This document shows positions 1 to 8,881 of a stretch of 64,000 bases of DNA, one piece after another. The position numbers were made by a program, and so were the translations under genes. Source of the stretch: Sphingomonas sp. BK235 (GTDB lineage Bacteria > Pseudomonadota > Alphaproteobacteria > Sphingomonadales > Sphingomonadaceae); assembly GCF_004345855.1 (NCBI RefSeq), contig NZ_SLXN01000014.1, forward strand, positions 28,075 through 92,074, read 5' to 3'. The notes beneath the pieces were generated by a model. That model ran no database searches. It was not told where the DNA came from and saw nothing but the letters and a program-made list of their open reading frames with translations. Numbering within the stretch: the stretch's first letter is position 1; every line of letters begins with the position of its first letter.

Positions 1-26
1 GCGAGTCGACATGTCCGATCTCGCCG

Positions 27-1169
27 TCAAAGCTGCTTGGCGTGAATCCATTCGGCAATGGCACCGGCCAGTTCCGCCTTGCGCTCCAGGGGCAGCCAAT
101 GGGCCCCTCTCAGTCGAGTGACGGTCAGGTCCGCGCAGGCGGCACGCATCGGTCCGCCGTAGCGATTGCCAATGATGCTGTTCATCTGGTCCCAGTCACC
201 GTTGACGAACAACACCGGCATCGACAGCCGCGCGCCGTCAGGCGAACGGCGCATATATGCGATATTAGCATCGTCGTTGAGATACCAGGAGCACGGCCCG
301 CGAAAGCCGTTGCGTTCGAACGATCCCGCCAGTGCTGCGAAGTCTTCTGCCGGCCACAGCGCCGGATCAGGTTGGGTTGGCGGGGCGCGGTGCACCGCGC
401 CAAAGCGGCCGCCCTTGCTCGTCACCTTCGCGTTCGCTGCGGGCTTGCCCAACATGGCGGGATCGCCGCGGCGATAGATTGAGGCGAGCGATGACGCCTT
501 GTCCGCGTCCAGGTCGGCGACCGCGGTTTTAAAATTGGTTGTGTACCAGCGGTAATAATCCCATTGGCCGTCGGGATAGACTTCGGCAGGGTAAATCGTC
601 CGGTCGACCAGCGGCACCAGCGTCGGGAGCGCGTTGGCCGTTGGAAAATAGGGGACGGAGATCAGCACCGCCCTCTTGACCCGCTGCGGTTCGTGCGCCG
701 CGAACGCGCCGACCAACACGCTGCCCCAATCGTGCCCGACCCAGACCGCCGGCTTCCCGCCGAGGTGATCGTGCAGCTCGACCATGTCGGCGACCACCTC
801 TGCGTGCGCGTAGGCAGCGGGGTCGGCAGGAATGGAGGAGCCGCCATAGCCCCGCATGTCAGGGGCGATGCATCGCCAGCCCTTGGCTGCGAATGCCGTC
901 ATCTGCGCGCGCCAGATGATCCCCTGTTCGGGCCAGCCATGAAGGAACAACATCAGCGGCCCGTCAATAGCGCCGGTTTCAAGGTAGTGGGTGGTGTGCC
1001 GGAGCGTTCGGAAAGTCTTGGACACGGGCGCAACGAGAGGAGATACCCAGCTCTTCGTCGGCAGGGCGGCGGACACACCAAGCGCCACGATGACCACCCG
1101 CCGATCGACCGGCGGTTCAGTGGAAGCGGAGGAGACTCCGCCGGCGGAGCGGTTGTTGGTAGCGGGCAT
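27..1169 (-). CDS. alpha/beta hydrolase, epoxide-hydrolase-like, probably exported
   Basis: A 380-residue alpha/beta-fold hydrolase. The oxyanion-hole motif HGWPEQ is near residue 77 and the nucleophile elbow GHDWG near residue 146 puts Asp at the catalytic position, as in epoxide hydrolases and haloalkane dehalogenases. A late Asp (NGDWDQ) and His (GAHW) complete the triad. The N-terminus carries a twin-Arg hydrophobic stretch (DRRVVIVALG) suggesting export. The frame is open up to 1214, but ATG at 1169 is preferred because the promoter-type element at 1201-1243 ends about 30 nt upstream of it. The substrate is unknown. The AraC gene lies just upstream on the same strand. Confidence 0.85.
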   Translation of the reverse strand: MPATNNRSAGGVSSASTEPPVDRRVVIVALGVSAALPTKSWVSPLVAPVSKTFRTLRHTTHYLETGAIDGPLMLFLHGWPEQGIIWRAQMTAFAAKGWRCIAPDMRGYGGSSIPADPAAYAHAEVVADMVELHDHLGGKPAVWVGHDWGSVLVGAFAAHEPQRVKRAVLISVPYFPTANALPTLVPLVDRTIYPAEVYPDGQWDYYRWYTTNFKTAVADLDADKASSLASIYRRGDPAMLGKPAANAKVTSKGGRFGAVHRAPPTQPDPALWPAEDFAALAGSFERNGFRGPCSWYLNDDANIAYMRRSPDGARLSMPVLFVNGDWDQMNSIIGNRYGGPMRAACADLTVTRLRGAHWLPLERKAELAGAIAEWIHAKQL

Positions 1170-1200
1170 AGTATCAAGATAGTGTCTCCCACCCCACGCG

Positions 1201-1243
1201 ATTAGCCGCAGCATGTGAGCAACTGTGTTGCTCGACCCGGAAC
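1201..1243 (-). promoter_or_regulatory. LysR-type box and promoter element, copy 1
   Basis: Read on the minus strand this is GTTCC-N7-GCAACACAG, followed 17 nt later by CTAAT. GTT-N11-AAC is a T-N11-A LysR-type box and CTAAT sits where a -10 element would be for the hydrolase starting at 1169. Four further copies in the window share the spacing exactly (2370, 12071, 12919, 13873). Confidence 0.6.
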
Positions 1244-1244
1244 A

Positions 1245-2126
1245 TCATCGGTGGAGGTCGATCATAGGCGAGCTCCCGAACATATTCTTATACTCTCGGC
1301 TGAACTGAGACGGGCTCTGATAACCGACCTGATACGCCACGCTTCCGACCGTCGCCAAGCCGCCGGCCAGCAACTTTCGAGCCTCCGTCAGCCGGATGTG
1401 GCGTTGAAAGGCGAGAGGGCTGAACCCGGTTATGGCTTTGAAGTGGCGATAAAAAGAGGTGACGCTCATACCGGCGGATGACGCGAGTTGAGAAATGGTG
1501 ACGGGCTCGTTGTTGTTGGCCCCTAGCCAGTCAGCTGCGGCCTTGATCTGCCGTACCCGATCGTTGCGCTGAACGATTTGACGAAGCGTGTCGCCCATCG
1601 AGCTCTGGAGCAGGCGGTAATAAAGCTCGCTCTCATAGTGGGGCGCGAGCATCGCGACATCGCCGGGCGTATTCACGAGCGAGACCAGACGAGCAAAGGC
1701 GTCGCCTAGGTCCCCGCTCAGATCTCCTGCGGCAACGGCGCAGGTCCAGCGGTCTTCCGCCTTTGGCATCTCGAGCACGAGCCGAGTGAGCCTGTCGACG
1801 TCGAGGTGCAGGCTGATCCCGACATAGGGCAGCTTCGCCTTGGCCCCGATCATCTCATAGGAGAACGGCAGGCCGAAGGATGAAGCCGCGCAGATCCCGG
1901 GTGTCATCTCGAAGCGATTGGCGCCCATCGTCAGAACCTTTGTTCCACGCAGCACGACGTAAAACATCGGTTCGAACACCGATGACGTCGGCGGTGTCGC
2001 AGTGGCGCTGGACCAGACCGTAAGGCGCGGAAGCGGTGTGGGCTGTCCGCTCAATCCGGGCGATGAGCCCGTGTACGGGGCAGCATCAGTCAGAAGGCGG
2101 TGGATCGTGCGCTCTAGGTCATACAT
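1245..2126 (-). CDS. AraC family transcriptional regulator
   Basis: A 293-residue AraC/XylS-type activator. The N-terminal half resembles the AraC_N arm domain (residues about 1-180). The C-terminal about 100 residues hold two helix-turn-helix motifs (ISQLASSAGMSVTSFYRHFK, then VAYQVGYQSPSQFSREYKNMFG). The frame stays open to 2192, but MYDLERTIHRLL at 2126 fits family N-termini best. The gene lies between an alpha/beta hydrolase (downstream) and a divergent SDR operon (from 2522), so control of one or both is likely. It is a distant paralogue of the AraC gene at 34805. Confidence 0.88.
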   Translation of the reverse strand: MYDLERTIHRLLTDAAPYTGSSPGLSGQPTPLPRLTVWSSATATPPTSSVFEPMFYVVLRGTKVLTMGANRFEMTPGICAASSFGLPFSYEMIGAKAKLPYVGISLHLDVDRLTRLVLEMPKAEDRWTCAVAAGDLSGDLGDAFARLVSLVNTPGDVAMLAPHYESELYYRLLQSSMGDTLRQIVQRNDRVRQIKAAADWLGANNNEPVTISQLASSAGMSVTSFYRHFKAITGFSPLAFQRHIRLTEARKLLAGGLATVGSVAYQVGYQSPSQFSREYKNMFGSSPMIDLHR

Positions 2127-2521
2127 GTCCACGAGATAGGGCTTTGGTAGGATCATGCAAACCAAAGGCATCATCGGGAAAGCGGCGAGCAAGCCCTCCG
2201 CCTATCTACGGGTCGTGAACGTGTAACGTCCGGATGGAAGAGCCAGTGTCCTGATTGCAATACCCAACTTCGCCTGGAGGCCGTAATTTACCGACCGTGC
2301 GACCCCGAGATGGATCGGCGGCGCCATAGGTCTGAGCTGCGGCCGCTAGCTCTGAGCTGCAGATTCGGCGTTCCACTTCACGCAACACAGCTTGGCACAG
2401 GGCGACGCTAAGAATCGCCGATCGCGACTGCTAAGTTCGCGCATGACGAAGTCGTGTGCCTTTCCCATCCCCGGCGAAACGCGGGCGATTTGAACCAAAC
2501 ATGGTAGAAAAGGACGATAAG
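2127..2521. other. intergenic region between divergent AraC and SDR genes
   Basis: No convincing gene is seen in these 395 bases. They hold the second copy of the shared promoter-type element (2370-2412), pointing towards the SDR. GCTCTGAGCTGC-like short repeats occur around 2330-2360. Confidence 0.5.
2370..2412 (+). promoter_or_regulatory. LysR-type box and promoter element, copy 2
   Basis: GTTCC at 2370, seven bases, GCAACACAG at 2382 and CTAAG at 2408 reproduce the GTT-N11-AAC box and the -10-like CTA at the same spacing as the other four copies. It faces the SDR at 2522, leaving a leader of about 100 nt. Confidence 0.6.
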
Positions 2522-3262
2522 ATGATTGATCTTAAGGGCAAGCGCGCTCTGGTGACCGGCGGGTCTCGCGGTATTGGCGCGGCGATCGCTCTGGTGCTTG
2601 CAGAAAACGGGGCAGACGTCGCGTTTACTTATCAGAGCGCAGCCGACAAAGCGCAGGGTGTCGTCAAGTCTATCGAGGCGGCGGGGCGCCGCGCGGTCGC
2701 TATTCAGGCGGATAGCGCCGATCCGGAGGCTATCGCCCGCTCGGTAGACGAGGCGGTGGCCGCGCTCGGAGGCATTGATATTCTGGTGAACAGCGCCGCG
2801 ATCGGCCACTCCGGAATGATCGCCGACATCGATATCGGCGAATATCAGCGCGTGATGGACGTCAACGTTCGGGCACCTGTGCTCTTCGCGAAGGCCGTGA
2901 TCCCGCACCTTGGCGAAGGCGGCCGCATTATCACGATCGGCTCGGCGCTTGGCGAGCGCGTTCCGTTCCCAGGCATCACGACCTATGCGATGTCGAAGGC
3001 AGCACTGACCTCATTCACTCGTGGTCTCTCGCGCGAGCTGGGGCCTAAGGGGATCACGGTCAATCTCATCCAGCCTGGGGCAACGAACACGGACTCGAAC
3101 CCAGCGGATGGCGACGCCGCCGACTTCCAGCGCAGTCTGACGTCGCTGGGCCGGTACGCCGAACCGCGCGAGATCGGTAACGCTGTTGCCTACCTCGCCA
3201 GCCCGGCAGCAAGCATCATCACTGGTACGACGCTGACCGTCGACGGTGGTGCGATCGCCTAA
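2522..3262 (+). CDS. SDR family NAD(P)-dependent oxidoreductase (FabG-like)
   Basis: A 246-residue classical short-chain dehydrogenase. It has the cofactor glycine motif TGGSRGIG (residues about 12-19), the NSAA motif in place of NNAG, catalytic Ser (GSALGE) and YAMSK for the Tyr/Lys pair, and ends in the family-typical GTTLTVDGG segment. ATG at 2522 is chosen over the upstream in-frame ATG at 2456 because MIDLKGKRALVTGG matches family starts. It is the first gene of a plus-strand series with two hydrolases and an azoreductase fusion. The exact carbonyl/alcohol substrate cannot be told from sequence. Confidence 0.9.
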   Translation: MIDLKGKRALVTGGSRGIGAAIALVLAENGADVAFTYQSAADKAQGVVKSIEAAGRRAVAIQADSADPEAIARSVDEAVAALGGIDILVNSAAIGHSGMIADIDIGEYQRVMDVNVRAPVLFAKAVIPHLGEGGRIITIGSALGERVPFPGITTYAMSKAALTSFTRGLSRELGPKGITVNLIQPGATNTDSNPADGDAADFQRSLTSLGRYAEPREIGNAVAYLASPAASIITGTTLTVDGGAIA

Positions 3263-3434
3263 ATCGTGAAGGCAGCGGCGCGCTTGACGGCTCTCGTAGC
3301 CGTGGGTGCGCCGCTCCGGAACAAAGCGGCTCTTCCAGAGACTAGTCATGGAACATTCGAACGCCCTCGCGCTGATCCGCTGCGGGATCAGCACCTTCGC
3401 CGAAAAGCGAAGATCGTTCAAAGACATCGCGCAC

Positions 3435-4412
3435 ATGCGCCGTGCAGCTCTGAAGTCCGCAATCGCATCCCTCTGCTTCCTCAGCGCCGGTGCTGCCACA
3501 GCTCAGGATAGCAGGATTGTTCCTACCGGTGCGGTCGAGCGCGCATACTTCGCTGACGGTCCTTCCGCGGTAATGCGCACGACGTCTTCGGTGCCGTGTG
3601 ATCGCAGAGGGCACCTATGTGACGTCTGGTATCCGTCCGACATCCAGTCGGGCAAGCCCCGGCCGGTCGTAGTCTGGGCCAACGGCACAGCCGACGCCCC
3701 CGTCGAGCCGAAGGTCTACGACTATCTTCTGTCCCACCTCGCCAGCTGGGGCTTCGTCGTGGTCGCCACGCGCGATCCGAAGACCGGATACGGTGACACC
3801 GTCCTGGACTCGCTGGATTACCTGAAGGCACAGGCGGACGCCCCGGCCAGCCCGATCCATCGGCGCGTGGATCTCGATCGCGTTGGCGTGGCAGGCCATT
3901 CTCAAGGCGCAACCGGCGCGATCAATGCGATGCTGAAAGCGCAGGGGCGGATCAGGACGGCAGTAGCTTTTCAACTTCCCAGTCAGCGGTGGTGCTCGCC
4001 AGCCGACCTTTGCGTCCTCACCGAAAACCTGAGGGCAGCGAAGTCCGGTTCGATCTTCTACGTTGGAGGCACCTTCGACGTGATCATCTCGCCGGACAGG
4101 CAGAGCGACGGCGAGAAGCTGAACTCTCTGACGGCATATTATGAGGCGACGCCGAACGTGCTGCTCAAGGCCAAGGGGCTGGTGAAGCTCGCCAATCACA
4201 ATGACCTTCTCGGCAAGCCAGGTTGCGGCTCGGCCGTGGTCGGCAGCCCGCTCACCTGCACGCTCGGCGTTTACGGCTATCTTGGATTACCGACAGCGTG
4301 GCTGGCATGGCAGCTTCAAAGCTCGAGCGAAGCCGGCACCGCGTTCCGCAGCGACAAGGGTGAGTTCTTCACGGCTCGAGCATGGAGCGGGCAGGCTAGC
4401 AACGTCCGGTGA
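3435..4412 (+). CDS. secreted alpha/beta hydrolase (chlorophyllase/dienelactone-hydrolase-like)
   Basis: A 325-residue serine hydrolase with a clear signal peptide (MRRAALKSAIASLCFLSAGAATAQ). The nucleophile elbow is GHSQGATG, and the preceding block VVVWANGTA forms the oxyanion region, as in the PET-hydrolase/chlorophyllase-like branch. ATG at 3435 is chosen because it starts the signal sequence; the reading frame itself extends upstream to 3306. It probably acts in the periplasm on an ester. It lies 172 nt after the SDR and 31 nt before the next hydrolase, so one operon is plausible. Confidence 0.82.
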   Translation: MRRAALKSAIASLCFLSAGAATAQDSRIVPTGAVERAYFADGPSAVMRTTSSVPCDRRGHLCDVWYPSDIQSGKPRPVVVWANGTADAPVEPKVYDYLLSHLASWGFVVVATRDPKTGYGDTVLDSLDYLKAQADAPASPIHRRVDLDRVGVAGHSQGATGAINAMLKAQGRIRTAVAFQLPSQRWCSPADLCVLTENLRAAKSGSIFYVGGTFDVIISPDRQSDGEKLNSLTAYYEATPNVLLKAKGLVKLANHNDLLGKPGCGSAVVGSPLTCTLGVYGYLGLPTAWLAWQLQSSSEAGTAFRSDKGEFFTARAWSGQASNVR

Positions 4413-4443
4413 CACCGGGTGCAGTTCCATTACGGAGATTTGT

Positions 4444-5313
4444 ATGACTGCCGTGCATTACCGAACGCAGAAGGTCGGCGAGGTTGAGGTGTTTTACCGG
4501 GAAGCGGGCCCTGCCGACGCTCCCGTCCTGCTGCTCCTTCACGGTTTCCCGACCGCCAGCCACATGTTCCGCGACCTGATCCCGGAGCTTGCGGATCGCT
4601 ACCGGGTGATCGCGCCCGATCTCCCCGGCTTCGGGCAGACCAAGGCGCCGGACCGCGGCGCATTCACCTACAGCTTCGACAACCTGGCTGAGGTCATCGA
4701 CGGCTTCGTTGAGGCCGTCGGGGTCGAACGCTTCGCGCTCTACATCTTTGACTATGGCGCGCCGACGGGTCTAAGGCTGGCGATCAAGCACCCCGAGCGG
4801 ATCACGGCGATCATCTCACAGAACGGCAACGCCTACGACGAGGGCTTCAGCGACGAATGGGGCGCGTGGCAGGCCTATTGGCGCGATCCAAGCGAGGCAA
4901 ACCGCGAAGCGTGCCGCGACTCTCTCTCACCCCAGACGATACGCAATTGGCAATATGGCACCGGCGCCGATCCCGAGCTGCTGAGCCCTGACGGTCGGGA
5001 ACTCGACATCGCTTACATGGCGCGACCGGGGGCGGAGGAGGTGCAGCTCGACCTCATTCTGGACTATCGTACGAACGTCGCGCTGTACCCCCAATTCCAG
5101 GCTTACTTCCGGGAGCACCGACCCCCGTTCCTCGCCGTCTGGGGCCGGCATGACCCTGCCTTCGTTCCAGCAGGAGCGCTCGCCTACAAGCAGGATCTGC
5201 CCAATGCCGAGATCCACTTGCTCGACGCAGGACATTTCGCACTCGAGACCCATCATGGTGAGATCGCGCAGCACATCCGCGATTTTCTCAGGCGGGTCCT
5301 TTCTTCCCGGTAG
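4444..5313 (+). CDS. alpha/beta hydrolase, haloalkane-dehalogenase/epoxide-hydrolase type
   Basis: A 289-residue cytoplasmic hydrolase with HGFPTASH (oxyanion hole, residues about 36-43), LPGFGQT, and the nucleophile elbow IFDYGAPTG, where Asp replaces Ser. This points to an Asp-ester mechanism on an epoxide or halogenated compound rather than an esterase. Late Asp (WGRHDPAF) and His (GHFALE) are present. ATG at 4444 follows a GGAG-like site; the frame runs open to 4201 inside the previous gene but without family similarity there. It is co-directional with its neighbours. Confidence 0.88.
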   Translation: MTAVHYRTQKVGEVEVFYREAGPADAPVLLLLHGFPTASHMFRDLIPELADRYRVIAPDLPGFGQTKAPDRGAFTYSFDNLAEVIDGFVEAVGVERFALYIFDYGAPTGLRLAIKHPERITAIISQNGNAYDEGFSDEWGAWQAYWRDPSEANREACRDSLSPQTIRNWQYGTGADPELLSPDGRELDIAYMARPGAEEVQLDLILDYRTNVALYPQFQAYFREHRPPFLAVWGRHDPAFVPAGALAYKQDLPNAEIHLLDAGHFALETHHGEIAQHIRDFLRRVLSSR

Positions 5314-5424
5314 CGCGGGATCACCTGAGGAGCGTTCCCCGTTCCGCGACACAGCTCACCGGCGGGGTGAGGCTACAGGACCGACTGGCGCACTGATAAT
5401 CCGTCTCTAAGCACAGGAGGGTAC

Positions 5425-6447
5425 ATGCGCCAAATCCTCGTTATCAACAGCAGCGTAACCGGGCCCGCGTCGGTGTCGCGCATCCTCGTCGAGCATACCG
5501 TTCAGAGCCTGCTTGCTGCCGATCCGACGGCGGCGGTTGTCTATCGGGATCTCGACGCCGATCCCATCCCCCATCTAACCTCGGCGACGGTGGCCGGGGT
5601 ACGCGGTGTGCCCTCCTCCGACGACGAACTGGCATCCCAAGCACGATCGGACGAGCTGATCGAAGAGCTTCGCGCTGCCGAAGTCCTCGTCATCGGAGCA
5701 CCGATGTATAATTTCAGCATACCGACGTCGCTGCGCGCCTGGTTCGATCACGTTCTGCGCCCTCGGGTGACCTTCTCGTATAGCGAGCGCGGTCCGCAGG
5801 GCCTGCTAACCGGTAAGCACGCGATCGTCATCGAACCGCGCGGCGGGCTTTACTCCTCGGGGCCCGCCAAGGTGACCGACTTCCAAGAGCCCTACTTGCG
5901 GCAGCTATTGGGGTTCGTCGGGATCACCGACGTGACGTTCATTCACGCGGAAAAGATTGGTTTCGGGCCTGAGGCACGGAAGTCGGCGCTTTCCGCGGCG
6001 AAAGCACGCATTGCGCAGCTCTCTGCCCGCATTATGGCCGGCGAAGCCGAACCCGCCGGAGGCGCACTGAGCTCAGCAGCCGACATCGATTTCGCCGCCA
6101 TCATGGGTGGGAACCTCAAGCGCGTATTTGGCGAGCACGACCCTGCTCGCCGCCTAGTGGCTATTCAAGAACTCTACGCTCCTGACGCCATCCTGCACGA
6201 ACCCGACCGATCGGTTCAGGGCCACGAGGCAATCTGTCAGGCTGTCACCGAGCTTTTGGACCATCTGCCTCCAGATTTCGCCTTCACGGCCGTTCGGCCG
6301 GCGCTTGGCCACAATGGCGTCGGGCGTTTGCAGTGGACCGCCGGACCACCGGGTGGCCCCGAAGCGGTCACCGGCTTGGACGTAGCGCACATCGAATTAG
6401 GCGGCATCAAGACGCTGCATGTGTTCCTCGATCCGCAGAGCGCGTAG
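5425..6447 (+). CDS. FMN-dependent NADH-azoreductase fused to a SnoaL-like domain
   Basis: A 340-residue two-domain protein. Residues 1 to about 200 are an AzoR-type flavodoxin-fold quinone/azo reductase: MRQILVINSS at the FMN phosphate loop and the signature PMYNFSIPTSLRAW near residue 94. Residues about 215-340 form a nuclear-transport-factor-2/SnoaL-like domain (AAIMGGNLKRVFGEHDPARR, then LYAPDAILHEPD). AzoR proteins are normally about 200 residues, so the C-terminal extension is unusual. It follows an AGGAGG site at 5415 and closes the plus-strand SDR/hydrolase series. Confidence 0.85.
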   Translation: MRQILVINSSVTGPASVSRILVEHTVQSLLAADPTAAVVYRDLDADPIPHLTSATVAGVRGVPSSDDELASQARSDELIEELRAAEVLVIGAPMYNFSIPTSLRAWFDHVLRPRVTFSYSERGPQGLLTGKHAIVIEPRGGLYSSGPAKVTDFQEPYLRQLLGFVGITDVTFIHAEKIGFGPEARKSALSAAKARIAQLSARIMAGEAEPAGGALSSAADIDFAAIMGGNLKRVFGEHDPARRLVAIQELYAPDAILHEPDRSVQGHEAICQAVTELLDHLPPDFAFTAVRPALGHNGVGRLQWTAGPPGGPEAVTGLDVAHIELGGIKTLHVFLDPQSA

Positions 6448-6468
6448 GCGCGGGGCGAAGCCCGCGCC
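6447..6468. terminator. GC-rich hairpin between convergent genes
   Basis: GGCGCGGG at 6447-6454 and CCCGCGCC at 6461-6468 form a perfect 8-bp stem with a 6-nt loop. It sits exactly at the end of the azoreductase fusion and before the convergent RidA gene. No T-run follows, so it is a candidate (possibly bidirectional) terminator only. Confidence 0.5.
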
Positions 6469-6484
6469 ACATCCGCTGCACCCC

Positions 6485-6886
6485 TCAGCCTATAAAAGCC
6501 GTCACCCTGATCTCGATCCGCATCGTCGGCAGGCCCAAGGCCTCAACGCCGGTCTGCGTCCAGATCGGCGCCCGATCGGGCATGTAGCGCCGAAACAGCT
6601 GCGATATCGTCGCGTTCACCTCGGGCGGAAATCCGCCAACGTGATAGGAATTGACGTGCACCACATCCCTCCAGCTGGCCCCGGCGGGAGCGAGCACCTT
6701 CTCGACATTGTGGAACGCCTGCGTAATCTCGTCCTCTAGGGAGGCGGGTATGTTCAGGTCGTCGTCCCATCCGCCCTGCCCGGACGTTTCAACGCGATTG
6801 CCGACCTTGAGCGTCTGTGACATATGCAGCGCGTCGAACAGTTTCTGCCCAGCGCCATCAGTGACGAACGTTTCCACTTTTGCCAT
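6485..6886 (-). CDS. RidA/YjgF/UK114 family protein
   Basis: A 133-residue RidA-like protein. It has SQTLKVGNRVETSGQGG near residue 23, and WRDVVHVNSYHVG and the conserved C-terminal segment MRIEIRVTAFIG. The usual Arg that binds the carboxylate in RidA imine deaminases (IPVDP...R-E...) is placed within ALGLPTMRIEI. RidA proteins hydrolyse reactive enamine/imine intermediates; sub-family members have other roles. It starts 56 nt after the pirin remnant on the same strand, consistent with an SDR-GNAT-pirin-RidA operon. Confidence 0.85.
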   Translation of the reverse strand: MAKVETFVTDGAGQKLFDALHMSQTLKVGNRVETSGQGGWDDDLNIPASLEDEITQAFHNVEKVLAPAGASWRDVVHVNSYHVGGFPPEVNATISQLFRRYMPDRAPIWTQTGVEALGLPTMRIEIRVTAFIG

Positions 6887-7069
6887 TACGAGAGCCTCTA
6901 CCTAACTTGGTGCTGGTCCGCCGGCCGCGACTTCAATTCTATTCACGACATCGGTGGAGCCGGCGGCGCGGCATCGTCCGGGAGCGGTATGAATTCGGCA
7001 TGGTCGGAATCTGGTAACTTCATCCGTCCAGCCTTCCAGTCTGCCGCGGCCTGCGCGAGCCGCTCCTTA

Positions 7070-8120
7070 GAGCGGTTTCCGGCCTTTCTGAATCATCGAG
7101 GATTCACACGGGCGCGGTTTTCTGATTCAGGCTCTGGGCCGGGTCAGGAGGCCGGCACGGATGCCGCGAGTGTTGTCACAGGATCTTCGGGAGCGGGTGG
7201 TCGCCGCGATTGATGGCGGGATGTCATGCCGGGCCGCGGCAGCGCGGTTCGGGGTAAGCGCAGCCAGTGCGATCCGCTGGCGGCAGTTGGTCGTTCAGCA
7301 CGGCACGCCGGCGGCCAAGCGGCAGGGTGGCGACCGCCGTGCGGCCCGGATCGACGCCCACGCGACCTTCATCCTGGAGGCGATCGAGACGAAGGACGAC
7401 ATCACGCTGGTCGAGTTGCAGGTGCTGTTCGCCGAGCGCGGCACGCCGGTCGGGATCGGAACGCTGTGGCGGTTCTTCGACCGGCATCGGATCACGCGCA
7501 AAAAAAGACGGCCCACGCCACTGAGCAGGACCGCCCCGACGTCCTGAAACGCCGCGAAGAGTGGTTCGATGGCCAGCTCGACCTCGATCCCGAACGCCTG
7601 GTCTTCATCGACGAGACCTGGGCGTCCACCAACATGGCGCGTCGCCACGGTCGCTGCCGACGCGGCGAGCGGTTGCGCTCGGGCGTGCCTCACGGACACT
7701 GGAAGACCACCACCCTCGTCGCCGGCCTGCGCCGCACCGGCATGATGGCGCCGATGGTGCTCGATGGCCCGATCAACCGCGACGCTTTTGTTGCCTATGT
7801 CCGCCAAGTGTTGGTGCCCGACCTCTGACCCGGCGACATCGTCATCATGGACAACCTGTCGAGCCACAAGGCGCCCGCCGCACGCGACGCTATCGACGCA
7901 GCTGGCGCCAAGCTGCTCTTCCTCCCGCCCTACAGCCCCGACTTCAACCCAATCGAGCAGGCGTTCTCTAAGCTCAAGGCGCACCTGCGCAACGCCGCCG
8001 AGCGCACCATCCACGGCCTGTGGGACGCCATCGGCCGCATCCTCGACCTCTACCCACCACAGGAGTGCGCCAACTACTTCACCAACGCCGGTTACGATGC
8101 AGACTGATCGGAAACCGCTC
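7070..8120 (+). mobile_element. IS630-family insertion sequence, 1051 bp
   Basis: Terminal inverted repeats GAGCGGTTTCCG (7070-7081) and CGGAAACCGCTC (8109-8120) match perfectly over 12 bp, with weaker similarity continuing inward (TCTG-ATC). They are bounded by TA at 7068-7069 and 8121-8122, the TA target duplication typical of IS630/Tc1/mariner elements. The transposase reading frames lie inside on the plus strand. The element has split the pirin gene. Confidence 0.92.
7161..8107 (+). pseudogene. IS630 transposase, two frames plus in-frame UGA
   Basis: The first frame (7161-7547) encodes the helix-turn-helix half (LRERVVAAIDGGMSCRAAAARFGVS). The second frame continues as QDRPDVLKRREEWFDGQ after the A7 run at 7500-7506, a plausible -1 programmed slip site as in many IS630 elements. 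The DDE catalytic core is visible: VFIDETW, IVIMDNLSSHK and NPIEQAFSKLK. A TGA at 7826-7828 (LVPDL-stop-PGDIVIMDN) interrupts the core between the first and second Asp, where family members have a sense codon, usually Arg. This copy is therefore probably inactive unless the stop is read through. Confidence 0.85.
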
Positions 8121-8881
8121 TAGAGGAAGAAACGAAGTTCCAGTAAATGTAGCGCTCGCCGACCGGCTCGCCACCAAGCAGCATGATCGTGGATCGCTCG
8201 GTCGCTGTGACGCGCGATGCAGAGCCGTCCAGGACCAACATCTTCCCCGCATCGAAGCGGCGGCCGTCGACCTCGACGGCGCCCGAGGCGATATAGACCG
8301 CGCGCTCGCTATGTCCGCCTGGCACCTCGGCGCTTGCGCCTGGTGCCAGGTCAAGGTGTGCGTAGAAAAGTGGCGAATGGGTTTGCGCACCTGCGGTGAG
8401 CCCATACGCGCTGCCCGCGATCAGGTGGCCCGTGACACCGCCTTCGGTCCACTGCGGAAGGTCGCTCCCGGAATGATGAGAGAAGGATGGTTCGGTCTCC
8501 TCGGCCTCGCGAGGAAGGGCCACTCACGCCTGAATGCCATGGATGCTGTCCCCCTGGGCACGTGCGCGCTCCAGCCGCTCGCTATGGGTAATTCCGCGGC
8601 CCGCCGTCATCCAGTTCACCTCCTGGGGACGGATCGCCTGCTCGTAAGCCAGACTGTCGCGGTGCATGATCTCGCCGGCGAACAGGTAGGTGACTGTGGA
8701 GAGCCCAATGTGCGGATGCGGTCGCACATCTGCGCTGCGGTCAACGCCGCGCGGGACGTCGATCGGGCCGATATGGTCGAAATGAAGGGACCCACCATCC
8801 GGCGTGTCGCGAAAGGCAAGACCCGGCCGACCTCGAAACTGCCACCAAGGTTCCGTCGCCGTTGCTCTATCACCAAGTCTA

